This document shows positions 1-8,609 of a stretch of DNA of 32,986 bases, piece by piece. The notes under the pieces were generated by a model. It was not told the origin of the DNA. It was given only the letters and a program-made list of their open reading frames with translations, and made no database searches. Origin of the DNA: a virus; the IMG/VR virus record IMGVR_UViG_3300037297_000141, positions 1-32,986 of that record, one strand, 5' to 3'. Positions within the stretch are counted from its first letter, which is position 1. Each line of letters opens with the position of its first letter. The translations under genes and the position numbers were made by a program.

Positions 1-25
1 CCAAGCGTAGCATGAAACGCAGGCG

Positions 26-352
26 CTAAATACCGAGAATCTTAGTTACTACACCTCCTGCAGCACCGGAGGTTAGTATGACGATGAGAAGCTTTATAAT
101 TGTCCACATCATTGTTTTATTTGTGGCGATACGCGCCGATATTGGCAGTACAAGGTCTCGCAGCTTGCTGACCTCCAAGCGCTGATCTTTGACTTGATCC
201 AGTATACTGACCATTCGCTCTTCATGCGCCGCCTGTACGCGCATAAATTCTGTTAATCCATCCGACATTTTAATGAGTGATTCGTCCAGTTTACCCACTT
301 TGATTTCCAACTTCCTAAGTAATATAGATTCAACGTTATCTGCCGCCGCCAT
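26..352 (-). CDS. Coiled-coil, single-TM small protein
   Basis: This 108-aa protein has a charged helical N-terminal region (about residues 5-75, heptad-like, no Pro or Gly breaks until late) and one hydrophobic segment from about residue 81 (MMWTIIKLLIVILTSG) to the C-terminus. The start is supported by a GGAGGG ribosome site about 5 nt upstream. It lies directly downstream of the largest internal-protein gene, overlapping its start by 17 bases, and ends with TAG. The architecture resembles XhlA-type or spanin/holin accessory proteins (coiled coil plus one C-terminal TM), so a role in lysis or in membrane passage of the DNA is possible. I see no diagnostic motif, and the function is inferred from shape only. 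Confidence 0.75.
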   Translation of the reverse strand: MAAADNVESILLRKLEIKVGKLDESLIKMSDGLTEFMRVQAAHEERMVSILDQVKDQRLEVSKLRDLVLPISARIATNKTMMWTIIKLLIVILTSGAAGGVVTKILGI

Positions 353-3149
353 CGCTACCCTCCAGTTCTAAAGTTTTCACATTTTCATCAAATTCCTGAG
401 CGGCTTGCTGTCCGACATTCTGGCGGATCACCGAGAGGAGTGCGTCGCGCAGCTGCTGGGATTCAGCGCCTGCCTGCACTCCTCGTTTAAGTAGTTTTGT
501 CAGCAGTTGCCTGTCCAGCATGGCAGCTTCAAGTGTCGCTTTGGTTGCAGACTCGGGGATGGCGAAAATGAGTTGTCGACCAGCCTCAGATCCAGCTCGT
601 GCCGCTAGGAGCGATGTACCCGCCCCGCCCCCGGTAGCTACCGCCGTGCCGAAGTGGGCGCCAAGCATCCGAGCGGACAAGTCCCCTATCATACTGCGCG
701 GGATCTTCACCGGCCTTGGGGTGCGCGACTGCAGAGCCGCGAGGTTCGCGACTTCTTTTTGAATGAGTGCTAAATTCCCGCGCATCTCAGGGGTATAAAA
801 TGCCTTTATGACCGGATCCATCTGTGTGATTACCCGGTTAAGCGCACGTTTGGATATTTCTTCGGTAAGCTGGGGTATAGAGTTGACGCCTACCAGTGAG
901 CGAGTCAGTACCATATCGGCGATGTCGCGCTGTATGCCTCGAAGGGCGTCTCGATCACGACTTACAAGCCGGCGGACTTGCTTGGCAAACTGCGCAGGAT
1001 CTCGCTGCTTTAGAATGGTTGATACGGCCTTCTGTCCATTCATGCCGGCCATTTTCGTAAACGCGGAGCGTTCAATTGCTGCCTTACCGGCCTGGAGGTT
1101 CTCAATCTTTCCTGACTGGATGCCGATGGCGTTCATCGCCTCAGTGAGCGTTTTGCGCAGCTGAGGAAACCGCCGGATAGCCTCTTCGTTCTCCAGCATG
1201 AAGTTGGCGGCATCCTCCGGATTCTTCACGGTGCGCTGGAATTTCGACGCGATATACTCTTGTGCGCTGCGAAGCAACGATGATTGACCTGCAGACTGAC
1301 CGCCTACCTGACCACTCATCATGCCTATGTTGGTTATCTCCCGGGCACCGGCGGCCTGAGCCTCGCGGCCTCCCGCCAGCAAAGTAGATAGAGTCTTTTC
1401 CGACAGCACCGCTTCCCCGGCCTTTGTGTTACTTGTGAGTACCCTTCCAACTAAACCCTGATCAAAGACTTCATGCATCCTCCGAGTGAAGTCCGCCGCG
1501 GTGCGATAGGCGAGGGCATCGAAAGTCGGCGGTACCTGGTTATTATCGATGGAGTCAATGACAGCGCCTTGTAACCGGTTAAATAGCGGCGCCAGTTTGG
1601 TACTCATCGCATCCTTGCTCTCCGCGCGAAGCTCCGCCAATAAATTAGACCGCTGGGCGATGAGTTCACCGATAGGCTCTGTTTGACCATACGCCCCTTG
1701 CACCGGGTCGGCTGTAATCTCCCAGCCGGTCGTACTGCGCTTTATTTTGTTGCCTATGATCAGCTCCAGCGTGCGCCTGGCGCCGCGCAGCTCTGTTGCT
1801 TTACGGGCTTCCTCGACGATTTTCCGCGCCTCCGTACGCAGTGGTGTGGTATCCACTGGGACTTCCTTGCCTACTAAGTTCCACAAGGCGTCGCGCTGCA
1901 CGGCCACATCCCGCATCGCTTTCTCAATCTGCACCTTTGCCTGGCGGCTGAGGGCAATGTCATTGATCTGGCCTCGCCCCAGCATGGCGATGTTCTGTAC
2001 TGACTCCAGCGCCGCATTGGCGCGATCATCGAGCTGCTTGATGAGCTCGTCGCTATTTTGCTTGATAAAGTCCTGTGCAGCGGTGGGACTCGCCGGGCGT
2101 CCATCCGGTGTAAACAGGCTGTCCAGCTCTTGCTGAATGGCGCGTTGAGACATCACCATCTGGTCATTTAGCTGGCCTTCGAACACCGGGTTTTCCCGCG
2201 CCAGCGACCTGGCCAGGGTCATCACACCGACATCGCCTGTCTGCGCCGCCGCACCGGTGTCAACGATTTGACGCTGGGCCAACTGCCGAACAGCTTCATC
2301 TGGATCATCCGCAGCGGCAACAACGACCTGCCCGGCCCGGGTCTGTTTTTGCTTGCCAGGGATAACTTTTTGGCCAACGGCCTTTAGTGATGCCACGGGC
2401 GCCACTGCTAAGGTCCCGCCAAGAATAGGCGCGAGGATCTGGGCCAGGGTCGAATCGGAGAGAATCTCGCTGTGATTTACAGCAGATGATGCCATTCCCC
2501 CACCAACAGCGGCCTTTGCATCCACGGCCAGCTGGACCTTGGCCACCTGCTCTGCACCACGTTTGAGCGCCTCTGCGCGGGTACCAACCTGGGCACCCTG
2601 CAGCCCTTTCGCCGCGAGTTTCGCTACACCTTGCGTAGCACCGCCACCAGAGAAGAACTCTGTGGCAAGTTCTAAGCCCTCGGGAATAACGCCTTCTGGC
2701 CCCATACCGCCCCGGGTAGCCTGCTGGACGAGCGGAATATCGCTGAGCCCAGCGGCGCGCACATCGGAGCCCACCAGCGAGGAGCCAATATTGAACAGAT
2801 TGACAGGCATGTCCGCCATGCCGACGATGCCGCGGTTAAACGCCGCTGCCATATCCACTACTTGGCCGTAAGCTTCGCCCAGCATAGATGACTTCTCTTT
2901 CGGCATCGCGGAGCCGCGCTTTAACATCTCCGTCTCTGGGCCGGTCAACGCGCGCGATGGGAAGTCCAGAGTGTCGGCATTGCCTGGCATAGCAGGAAGT
3001 GCCTGCGCTGTGGGCGAGGGCTGCGGCTCCTGCGCGGGTGCAAAATCCTCCTCGGTCAGCCCGAACGCGCTCAAATCATCCTGTGCTTCTTGAGCTTGGA
3101 TGGGCTTAAAATCATCCTCGGACAATCCGAACGCATCTAAATCTGCCAT
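336..3149 (-). CDS. Large internal/ejection protein candidate (937 aa)
   Basis: A 937-aa, mostly helical, Ala/Gln/Arg-rich protein at the end of the tail module. In podovirus-like phages this place is held by internal virion proteins that are ejected with the DNA to form a channel or to protect it. The N-terminus carries two copies of a short acidic motif, DLDAFGLSEDDF at residues 3-14 and DLSAFGLTEEDF at about 25-36, followed by a Pro/Ala/Gln linker. Long amphipathic helices follow (about 370-780), with Gly/Ala-rich stretches near 165-260 and 870-905. No lytic transglycosylase or protease motif is visible. The start has a CAGG-type ribosome site, and the gene overlaps its upstream neighbour by one base. 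The ejection role is inferred from position and size. Confidence 0.8.
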   Translation of the reverse strand: MADLDAFGLSEDDFKPIQAQEAQDDLSAFGLTEEDFAPAQEPQPSPTAQALPAMPGNADTLDFPSRALTGPETEMLKRGSAMPKEKSSMLGEAYGQVVDMAAAFNRGIVGMADMPVNLFNIGSSLVGSDVRAAGLSDIPLVQQATRGGMGPEGVIPEGLELATEFFSGGGATQGVAKLAAKGLQGAQVGTRAEALKRGAEQVAKVQLAVDAKAAVGGGMASSAVNHSEILSDSTLAQILAPILGGTLAVAPVASLKAVGQKVIPGKQKQTRAGQVVVAAADDPDEAVRQLAQRQIVDTGAAAQTGDVGVMTLARSLARENPVFEGQLNDQMVMSQRAIQQELDSLFTPDGRPASPTAAQDFIKQNSDELIKQLDDRANAALESVQNIAMLGRGQINDIALSRQAKVQIEKAMRDVAVQRDALWNLVGKEVPVDTTPLRTEARKIVEEARKATELRGARRTLELIIGNKIKRSTTGWEITADPVQGAYGQTEPIGELIAQRSNLLAELRAESKDAMSTKLAPLFNRLQGAVIDSIDNNQVPPTFDALAYRTAADFTRRMHEVFDQGLVGRVLTSNTKAGEAVLSEKTLSTLLAGGREAQAAGAREITNIGMMSGQVGGQSAGQSSLLRSAQEYIASKFQRTVKNPEDAANFMLENEEAIRRFPQLRKTLTEAMNAIGIQSGKIENLQAGKAAIERSAFTKMAGMNGQKAVSTILKQRDPAQFAKQVRRLVSRDRDALRGIQRDIADMVLTRSLVGVNSIPQLTEEISKRALNRVITQMDPVIKAFYTPEMRGNLALIQKEVANLAALQSRTPRPVKIPRSMIGDLSARMLGAHFGTAVATGGGAGTSLLAARAGSEAGRQLIFAIPESATKATLEAAMLDRQLLTKLLKRGVQAGAESQQLRDALLSVIRQNVGQQAAQEFDENVKTLELEGSDGGGR

Positions 3150-4921
3150 TAGTGCCTGACCCCTTGAATAGAGCCCTTACGATCAGCCGCCCCCAAAAAT
3201 TGGCGTAGAGGGATACCAAGCTTCTTCGCTTGTTCTTTAACCTGGTCGAGTGTGAACTCACCCCCCGGGAATATCCATTTTTTAGGTCTTCCATCAAGAT
3301 AGTACCGCCACAGCGATTGACCATCATCAACATGGCGGATAGTCGCACCCTCACCGGTTGTGCGAGGTATGTCGTTCACATAGTCGTGAAATGCTTTCTG
3401 TGCTCCGGTGTCCGACGCTCTTCTACCTAAAGCCACCTGCTCTGTGACAGCATCAATAAACGCCGCCTCCTCAACCTGCGCGGTGGCTTTACCCTCCATC
3501 AAATGAGATAGTGCGATGTTGCCGGCCTGTGTGGTGGTAAGACCGGGGACGGTGCGCTTGGCCATCTGCCGCTCAGCATTGGAGATCTGCCCGCCTTTCT
3601 CCGAGGACAGAAATGCCGACGCCGCCTGTGTATTCAACGCCCGCAGTGTCTCTGCATCGGTCAAGTTAGGGTCGTCGATCTTCGATGCCAAGCTATCGGC
3701 ACCAGCCAGGCGCGCCAGTGTGGCAGCCCCTGACTTCAAGTCCGATATTGTCTCAGTTCCTACACCGGTTTGGATCCGCTGCGCCGTCTCCCGCATCTTC
3801 CTGGCCACGTCAATTTGATCCATAGCTACACTGGCCTGCTGGCGAAGATCGTCACGACGTTTGACGAGCGAGTCGAAAAGTGCTTCTGATTTTTTGTCGG
3901 TACCAAACTGTACTAATGGCTTTTTCGCCTCCGGTGTCAGCGATTTGTCGCGGCGCAGCTGCTCTTCGGTGACGAACACAAGCTTGCCCTCGCGATTGAT
4001 GGCACGCTTCATGTCTTTTTCTTGCGCCCCGGCTGTGGCCTTGGTCGTGCGCGCATCGAAGATGTCCGCCAGGAATGGCTCAAATTCTGGCATCTGGATG
4101 ACGTTCATATGCTCAAGTGTCAGATCTGTGTCACCGTTCTTGACGCGTTGGCGCACCCAGTTTCGTGCCTCCGCCGACGTAATTACACCGTTTTCATTTG
4201 AGTCCATTTTAGCGACATTCGGGTTTGTCTCTCGCAGCTTCAACAACTCTGACTCGATCGTGCCTATGTTTGCTGTAATAGCGCGAGATCGAAACGCTTT
4301 TGGATCGTTGTTGCGCGCGGCCATGGCTCGCTTGACTGATCCAAACTCCTGGATTGTCTCAGGGCTAAAGATAACCCCCTGCACTGCCGGCTCCTGAAAG
4401 ATGTCGTTGAAGGATTGCGCCGCTTGGAGCCCGCCTATCTTGGCGATCCTGGCCGCAATGGCGCGCCCTGCCTTCTCGCGGCGTTCAGGGTCTTTGATGT
4501 CTTTGACAGCATTTAGCCCGCGCACCATAAAATCGGACACCTCTTGGTTATGCTGCGCTTTGGCTGCCATGGTGCGTTGTTTGAGTGCAACTGCGGATTG
4601 ACCACCCATCGCCATCAGCCCAGATCCAAGGGCGAATTTAATGTAGTCGCCTGGGGTGAACTCACTGAATGGCTTCTCCAGTGTTGATAGCTGAGGTCTT
4701 TGGCCAGTAGCAGGTACTTTGACATCGAGTGGCGGAGCAGGGGGCGTTTCGGCCTCCGGCGCCTCCGGCTGCTGTACATCTGGCTGCGTTATCTTCTGCT
4801 CCGGCAGCTGTGATGTAAATCCAAGGTTACCGGCTGTCACATCACCTGGCTTGCTGCGCCCCGCGCCGGAGGTCAGCCCGCCCAGAATTCCCGTCAAAAA
4901 TCCAAGCCCTATATCAGACAT
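3149..4921 (-). CDS. Internal/ejection protein candidate with an EF-hand-like loop (590 aa)
   Basis: A 590-aa protein between the S74-domain protein and the 937-aa internal protein. It begins with a Gly-rich hydrophobic stretch (GLGFLTGILGGLTSG, about residues 5-19), then a Pro-rich linker (about 45-75), then a largely helical body. Residues 240-251 (DSNENGVITSAE) match a canonical EF-hand calcium loop: Asp at position 1, Asn at 3 and 5, Gly at 6, Ile at 8, Glu at 12. The C-terminal region (about 535-590) contains a short aromatic-rich segment (SLWRYYLDGRPKKW). The ribosome site GGAGG lies 9 nt upstream of the start, which overlaps the stop of the preceding gene. Neighbouring large genes suggest a second ejected or tail-internal protein. 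No enzymatic motif was recognised. Confidence 0.8.
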   Translation of the reverse strand: MSDIGLGFLTGILGGLTSGAGRSKPGDVTAGNLGFTSQLPEQKITQPDVQQPEAPEAETPPAPPLDVKVPATGQRPQLSTLEKPFSEFTPGDYIKFALGSGLMAMGGQSAVALKQRTMAAKAQHNQEVSDFMVRGLNAVKDIKDPERREKAGRAIAARIAKIGGLQAAQSFNDIFQEPAVQGVIFSPETIQEFGSVKRAMAARNNDPKAFRSRAITANIGTIESELLKLRETNPNVAKMDSNENGVITSAEARNWVRQRVKNGDTDLTLEHMNVIQMPEFEPFLADIFDARTTKATAGAQEKDMKRAINREGKLVFVTEEQLRRDKSLTPEAKKPLVQFGTDKKSEALFDSLVKRRDDLRQQASVAMDQIDVARKMRETAQRIQTGVGTETISDLKSGAATLARLAGADSLASKIDDPNLTDAETLRALNTQAASAFLSSEKGGQISNAERQMAKRTVPGLTTTQAGNIALSHLMEGKATAQVEEAAFIDAVTEQVALGRRASDTGAQKAFHDYVNDIPRTTGEGATIRHVDDGQSLWRYYLDGRPKKWIFPGGEFTLDQVKEQAKKLGIPLRQFLGAADRKGSIQGVRH

Positions 4922-6200
4922 TGACTTTTGCCTCCAGCTCTTCGACGCGCTTCAATAGTGCCTTAATGGCGGCGAAAGTAACGCCACCCTGATCCACCAC
5001 ACTAATTCTATCGTCAACACCCACCTCAAACAGCTGATTGAAGTCCTCCGCATAAGGGCCGATATGACTTTGCTCAGGGTCAAACGTGTAATTCCATCGC
5101 TCAATGTCCAGCGATTTAAGCTTCTCCAGCACAGCGCTATAGTCGACCTTCGTTTTGTTCTCCTTGATCTTACGCGACGAGGCAATGATAGCTGCGCCAA
5201 TAGCTGAGCCGATACCCTGAGCAAACTGCCCGCTGCTTGAACCGCCCCTGGAGTCTGGATTTTCACCCTTCGATCCTGAAACCGAATAGGACGATGCACC
5301 CGGCGGTGTGAATTGTCCGATGTTCGTTGGTCCGAGGGATGCCAACTGCAGACCCTGCTCACCGACTGCCAGCCGGCGCGAAAGATCATTGGTACGTAGC
5401 TGATCTTGGAATTGTGATAGCGATAATCCAAGGCCCCGACCAAACTGACTTTGCTGTGTGCCGATGTCCGATATTGATTTGAACTGCTGTCCGCGCAGTT
5501 GGCTTTCGGCCAAGGGGTACTCCAAGAGCTGCTGTGCCTGATCTTGCCGTGCCTGGCTTATAAGATCTTCTGTCAGCCGCAAACTCTCCCGGGCCAATAC
5601 CTGCCCCCTATCTTGTATGGGGGTGTCCTCTGGGCGAAACCCGCGAGAAGGTGCCAGCTCACTGCGAAGCAATCCTAGACTCTCTTGCAGCGCTGCCTGA
5701 ATGTCAGACTTGCCGGACTCAATGCGACCTTCAGCGATCTGACCTATAAGTGCTTTTTGCTCCGGCGTAGCGTTTGGCCCGGTCTGCAGTCGCTCCATTT
5801 CATCGGCAAAAAGCTGGTCAAGCTGCGATTGACGGTTTAAAGCTGCGCTGCGCTCACTTTGCGCTTGCTGACCGGCACTCGATATTTGATCATATGGTGT
5901 AGAAAGCTGTCCTCGCAGCGCCCGCTGGTATTTCTCCGCATCAAAACGCCGGCTTAACTGATTTGCTCCCTGAGAGGTTGCAAGACCTTGCAGGTATAGC
6001 TGATTCGGCGTGAACTGAGCAGGTCCTGTCTGCGAAAAGGCGAACGACTGGTTATCATACGGCCCTTGTGAGAAAAACTCTTGAAGGTCAGGAGGTAGAT
6101 TCTCATATGGCGCAGGTGGAGGCGCTACCGGTGCTTGATACCGCGGGTCATAATCCTGGCCGTATACAGGCGCAAACGGATCCGATGAATTCTGAGGCAT
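4914..6200 (-). CDS. Gln-rich structural protein with C-terminal Peptidase_S74 intramolecular chaperone
   Basis: A 428-aa protein in two parts. Residues 1 to about 330 are Pro-, Gln- and Ser-rich, start with PVAPPPAPYENLPP, and continue as Gln-rich helices. From about 341 the sequence matches the Peptidase_S74 (endosialidase-type) chaperone domain: SSRKIKENK at 341-349, then VLEKLKSLDIERWNYTF, HIGPYAEDF and a final VTFAAIKALLKRVEELEAKV coiled coil. S74 domains drive trimerisation of phage fibres and then release themselves by a Ser-Lys mechanism; S341/S342 and K344 sit where cleavage normally occurs. The passenger is unusual because it does not look like a beta-rich fibre. The gene lies between the fibre-region gene 6206-6391 and the ejection-protein candidates. 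Domain call firm; role of the N-terminal part unknown. Confidence 0.88.
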   Translation of the reverse strand: MPQNSSDPFAPVYGQDYDPRYQAPVAPPPAPYENLPPDLQEFFSQGPYDNQSFAFSQTGPAQFTPNQLYLQGLATSQGANQLSRRFDAEKYQRALRGQLSTPYDQISSAGQQAQSERSAALNRQSQLDQLFADEMERLQTGPNATPEQKALIGQIAEGRIESGKSDIQAALQESLGLLRSELAPSRGFRPEDTPIQDRGQVLARESLRLTEDLISQARQDQAQQLLEYPLAESQLRGQQFKSISDIGTQQSQFGRGLGLSLSQFQDQLRTNDLSRRLAVGEQGLQLASLGPTNIGQFTPPGASSYSVSGSKGENPDSRGGSSSGQFAQGIGSAIGAAIIASSRKIKENKTKVDYSAVLEKLKSLDIERWNYTFDPEQSHIGPYAEDFNQLFEVGVDDRISVVDQGGVTFAAIKALLKRVEELEAKVNV

Positions 6201-6205
6201 GGCCT

Positions 6206-6391
6206 TTACTCGTTAACTTTTTTAGTTTTCTCAGTTTGACTTATGTCAGCGACTTTCTCAGGTCTTTTTCCCCTTTCGATTGCCCCATCAAGCTTATATA
6301 AAATCGGGGCTATAAACCGCGCCGAGGTACCTTTGATCGGCGCCTCTTCGACACATTGACGTATGATAGCTAGTTGCTCTTGTGTGAACAT
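6206..6391 (-). CDS. Small hypothetical protein after the tail fibre (61 aa)
   Basis: A 61-aa basic helical protein beginning MFTQEQLAIIRQCVEEAPIK. A longer in-frame reading up to 6445 exists, but it would overlap the fibre gene and lacks a ribosome site. The ATG at 6391 has AGAGGG about 8 nt upstream and lies 11 bases past the fibre stop codon, so I prefer it. The N-terminal TQEQLAIIRQCVEEAPIKG followed by an aliphatic helix and a Lys-rich tail (RGKRPEKVADISQTEKTKKV) gives no recognisable family. It could be a chaperone or assembly factor for its neighbours, but nothing in the sequence proves this. Confidence 0.7.
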   Translation of the reverse strand: MFTQEQLAIIRQCVEEAPIKGTSARFIAPILYKLDGAIERGKRPEKVADISQTEKTKKVNE

Positions 6392-6401
6392 GTTATACCC
6401 T

Positions 6402-8606
6402 CTATTGATTCGTTCTGGTAACTGTAGTCGCCCACTCTTCAACATAATTCGAAATATCCCGCATTTTTGACCATCCAGGATATGTCATCTGTCCTTTTCG
6501 AACTCGTAGTTTTCCAAACCATCCGACGCAAGCCCATTCTTTACGCTTATCTCTCGGAATATACGCCACATCAGGGTCAAACTCAGGATTTAACTTGCGT
6601 CTTTGCTGAACAGTCACTTTTTTATTTTCAGGGACTTTTATATCTTCTGGTATCTCATCTGCAGCAAAAACCATCCCCTCAATGCGTCCTTCCTCACTTG
6701 TTTCCTCCCAGCTCCAAACTTCATAATCCTCCAATATATAACTTCCAAAATCATCTAAAAGATACTTTCCGTACCATTTATTCCATGCGGAGTCTCCGAC
6801 CACAGTCGGCCGCGCGGATATAACACCAAATACTTTCTCCGGTGCTGTTGCTGGCTGTATTTTATGCCCTACAAGTTCCACGCTAATTCCACGTCGATCC
6901 TCGTCGTTCGGATTTCCATCTACCCACTCAAAATACTCTGCGTAGTCAGCGCCGCCGCCAGTGAACGATCCGTCACACAAACCTTCTCCGTCACCTCTGA
7001 ATCGGAACTCCGCGTCTCCACCAGAGTTTGATAGGCAAGTAATAAAATCAAACGAGGATGACGCCGTTCGAGTCGTTCGTATATCCGCTATTCGTGAAGC
7101 AAAGCTTGCATTAGTGTTGTTGCCGAGAAGTGAGATGCCTCCTGATGAATCGTCTGTTAATCTTATGCCAATTGTGCCTGACGCTGCTGTGTTATCGTTA
7201 AGAACTGATACTAAATCGCGGCCCGAAGCGCTAGAAGAATTTGAACTTATTGCGAGAGCTGCTCCACTTGTGAGTGAGTCTGCATCAATAGTTGCAACAT
7301 TTGTTGTCGTAGAAGATGAGTCTATATCTAATGTTCCGGCGTTTGCTGCTTGAGATAGATACAGTACATTAGCTCCTGTTGCACTTGCATTTACATTATT
7401 TATTACAGCTAAATTACGACTGCTAGAACTGCTTGAGTTAGACTCAAGAAGCATCATTCCGCCGGCAGTCAATCCATCTGCGCTTACAAGTATCGCTCGA
7501 CCGATAGTCATTGAATCGGCTGCTATAGATACTACATCCGACGTTGTATTGGCAGAATCTATCTCAACCGATGTGTCGTTACCATTCTGGTCAATAAACA
7601 ATGCGCGTTGCGCTGCATCTTGCTGTAAAGTGAGGACAGTAGCCCCGGTTGCTAACGTATTGTCGTTATGAAGAAATCCAAGGTTTCGAGTCCCGGTGTC
7701 CGCAGAGTTAGATACAAAATTAAAGATAGAGCCTGTAGTTAGCCCATCTGCGCTGACATCAATGACTTTCCCTGTAGTTGTAGGGTCAGCATTTATAGAG
7801 ACAGGGTTAGCTGTAGTGCTTTCGGTGTCAATCTCAAGAGTAACTCCGTCTGCATTCTGAGCTAAAAATAATACCCGCTCTGCGGCATCTTGCTGCAGTG
7901 TTAGCACTGTTGCATTGACTGCGGCCGCATTGTCGTTATGGAGAAACCCGAGGTTTCGAGTCCCGGTGTCCGCAGAGTTAGATACAAAATTAAAGATAGA
8001 GCCTGTAGTCAGCCCGTCGGCGCTGACATCAATGACTTTCCCTGTAGTTGTGGGGTCCGCATTTATAATAACAGGGTTAGCTGTAGTGCTTTCGGTGTCA
8101 ATCTCAAGAGTAACTCCGTCTGCATTCTGAGCTAAAAACAATACCCTCTCTGTAGCATCTTGCTGCAGTGTTAGCACTGTTGCATTAACAGCAGCGGAAT
8201 TATTATTGTGTATAAAACCTAGTCTTCTTGTACTAGTGTCCGCAGAGTTAGATACAAAATTAAAAATAGAGCCTGTAGTTAATGCATTAGCATCTCCAAC
8301 ATCAATGGCACGTCCAGTTGTCGTTGCTGTTGCTACAATATCAAGTATGCTATCTGTGGCACCTGCTTTTAGAACAACCCTATCTGTGCCTGCAAATTTG
8401 AAATCTATTTGGTCATCTGTATCCGATGTTATAGATGTATCTCCATCAGCGTCGAGAATGAGTTCGACGCCATTGAAGTCTTTTGCTTGCGATGCCGGCC
8501 ACCCTAAGTCTTCGCCGTTATCAAAGACCTGTGCAAACGAGGAGTTGAGATCCGAAGCAGTTAGAATCTCGCCCGCAGAAAATGTCTTAAAAGGAGTAAC
8601 TGCCAT
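6402..8606 (-). CDS. Repeat-rich tail fibre/appendage protein with C-terminal Peptidase_G2 autocleavage domain
   Basis: A 734-aa appendage protein. The N-terminus (MAVTPFKTFSAGEILTASDL) is the type of short attachment region seen in phage fibres. Residues about 95-375 are three successive 90-aa beta-rich repeats with the signature SIFNFVSNSADT (A122, A212 and A302 are equivalent), followed by more degenerate Ser/Ala/Asn-rich repeats to about 530. From about 551 the motif GADYAEYFEW, then DGNPNDEDRRGISVEL and later VGDSAWNKWYGKYLLDDFG identify a Peptidase_G2 IMC autoproteolytic domain, which assists folding and is cut off after trimerisation. It ends with a TAG codon. Position after the nozzle gene fits a receptor-binding fibre. 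The start lacks a strong ribosome site, but the adjoining nozzle stop at 8610 limits the alternatives. Confidence 0.92.
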   Translation of the reverse strand: MAVTPFKTFSAGEILTASDLNSSFAQVFDNGEDLGWPASQAKDFNGVELILDADGDTSITSDTDDQIDFKFAGTDRVVLKAGATDSILDIVATATTTGRAIDVGDANALTTGSIFNFVSNSADTSTRRLGFIHNNNSAAVNATVLTLQQDATERVLFLAQNADGVTLEIDTESTTANPVIINADPTTTGKVIDVSADGLTTGSIFNFVSNSADTGTRNLGFLHNDNAAAVNATVLTLQQDAAERVLFLAQNADGVTLEIDTESTTANPVSINADPTTTGKVIDVSADGLTTGSIFNFVSNSADTGTRNLGFLHNDNTLATGATVLTLQQDAAQRALFIDQNGNDTSVEIDSANTTSDVVSIAADSMTIGRAILVSADGLTAGGMMLLESNSSSSSSRNLAVINNVNASATGANVLYLSQAANAGTLDIDSSSTTTNVATIDADSLTSGAALAISSNSSSASGRDLVSVLNDNTAASGTIGIRLTDDSSGGISLLGNNTNASFASRIADIRTTRTASSSFDFITCLSNSGGDAEFRFRGDGEGLCDGSFTGGGADYAEYFEWVDGNPNDEDRRGISVELVGHKIQPATAPEKVFGVISARPTVVGDSAWNKWYGKYLLDDFGSYILEDYEVWSWEETSEEGRIEGMVFAADEIPEDIKVPENKKVTVQQRRKLNPEFDPDVAYIPRDKRKEWACVGWFGKLRVRKGQMTYPGWSKMRDISNYVEEWATTVTRTNQ
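7681..8290 (-). repeat. 270-bp tandem repeats inside the tail fibre gene
   Basis: The blocks 7681-7920 and 7951-8190 are offset by exactly 270 bp and differ at only about 14 of 240 positions. A third, more diverged copy continues to about 8290 (for example GTGTCCGCAGAGTTAG ends equivalent positions near 7710, 7980 and 8250). Each unit encodes 90 residues of the fibre shaft. The near-identity of the two left copies, including silent positions, points to recent duplication or gene conversion. Confidence 0.9.
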
Positions 8607-8609
8607 AAC

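Noticed and set aside
3861-4397. Plus-strand ORF of 178 codons opposite the 590-aa gene
   Set aside because: Ser/Phe-rich antisense frame, typical of the complement of a helical Ala/Arg/Glu-rich gene.
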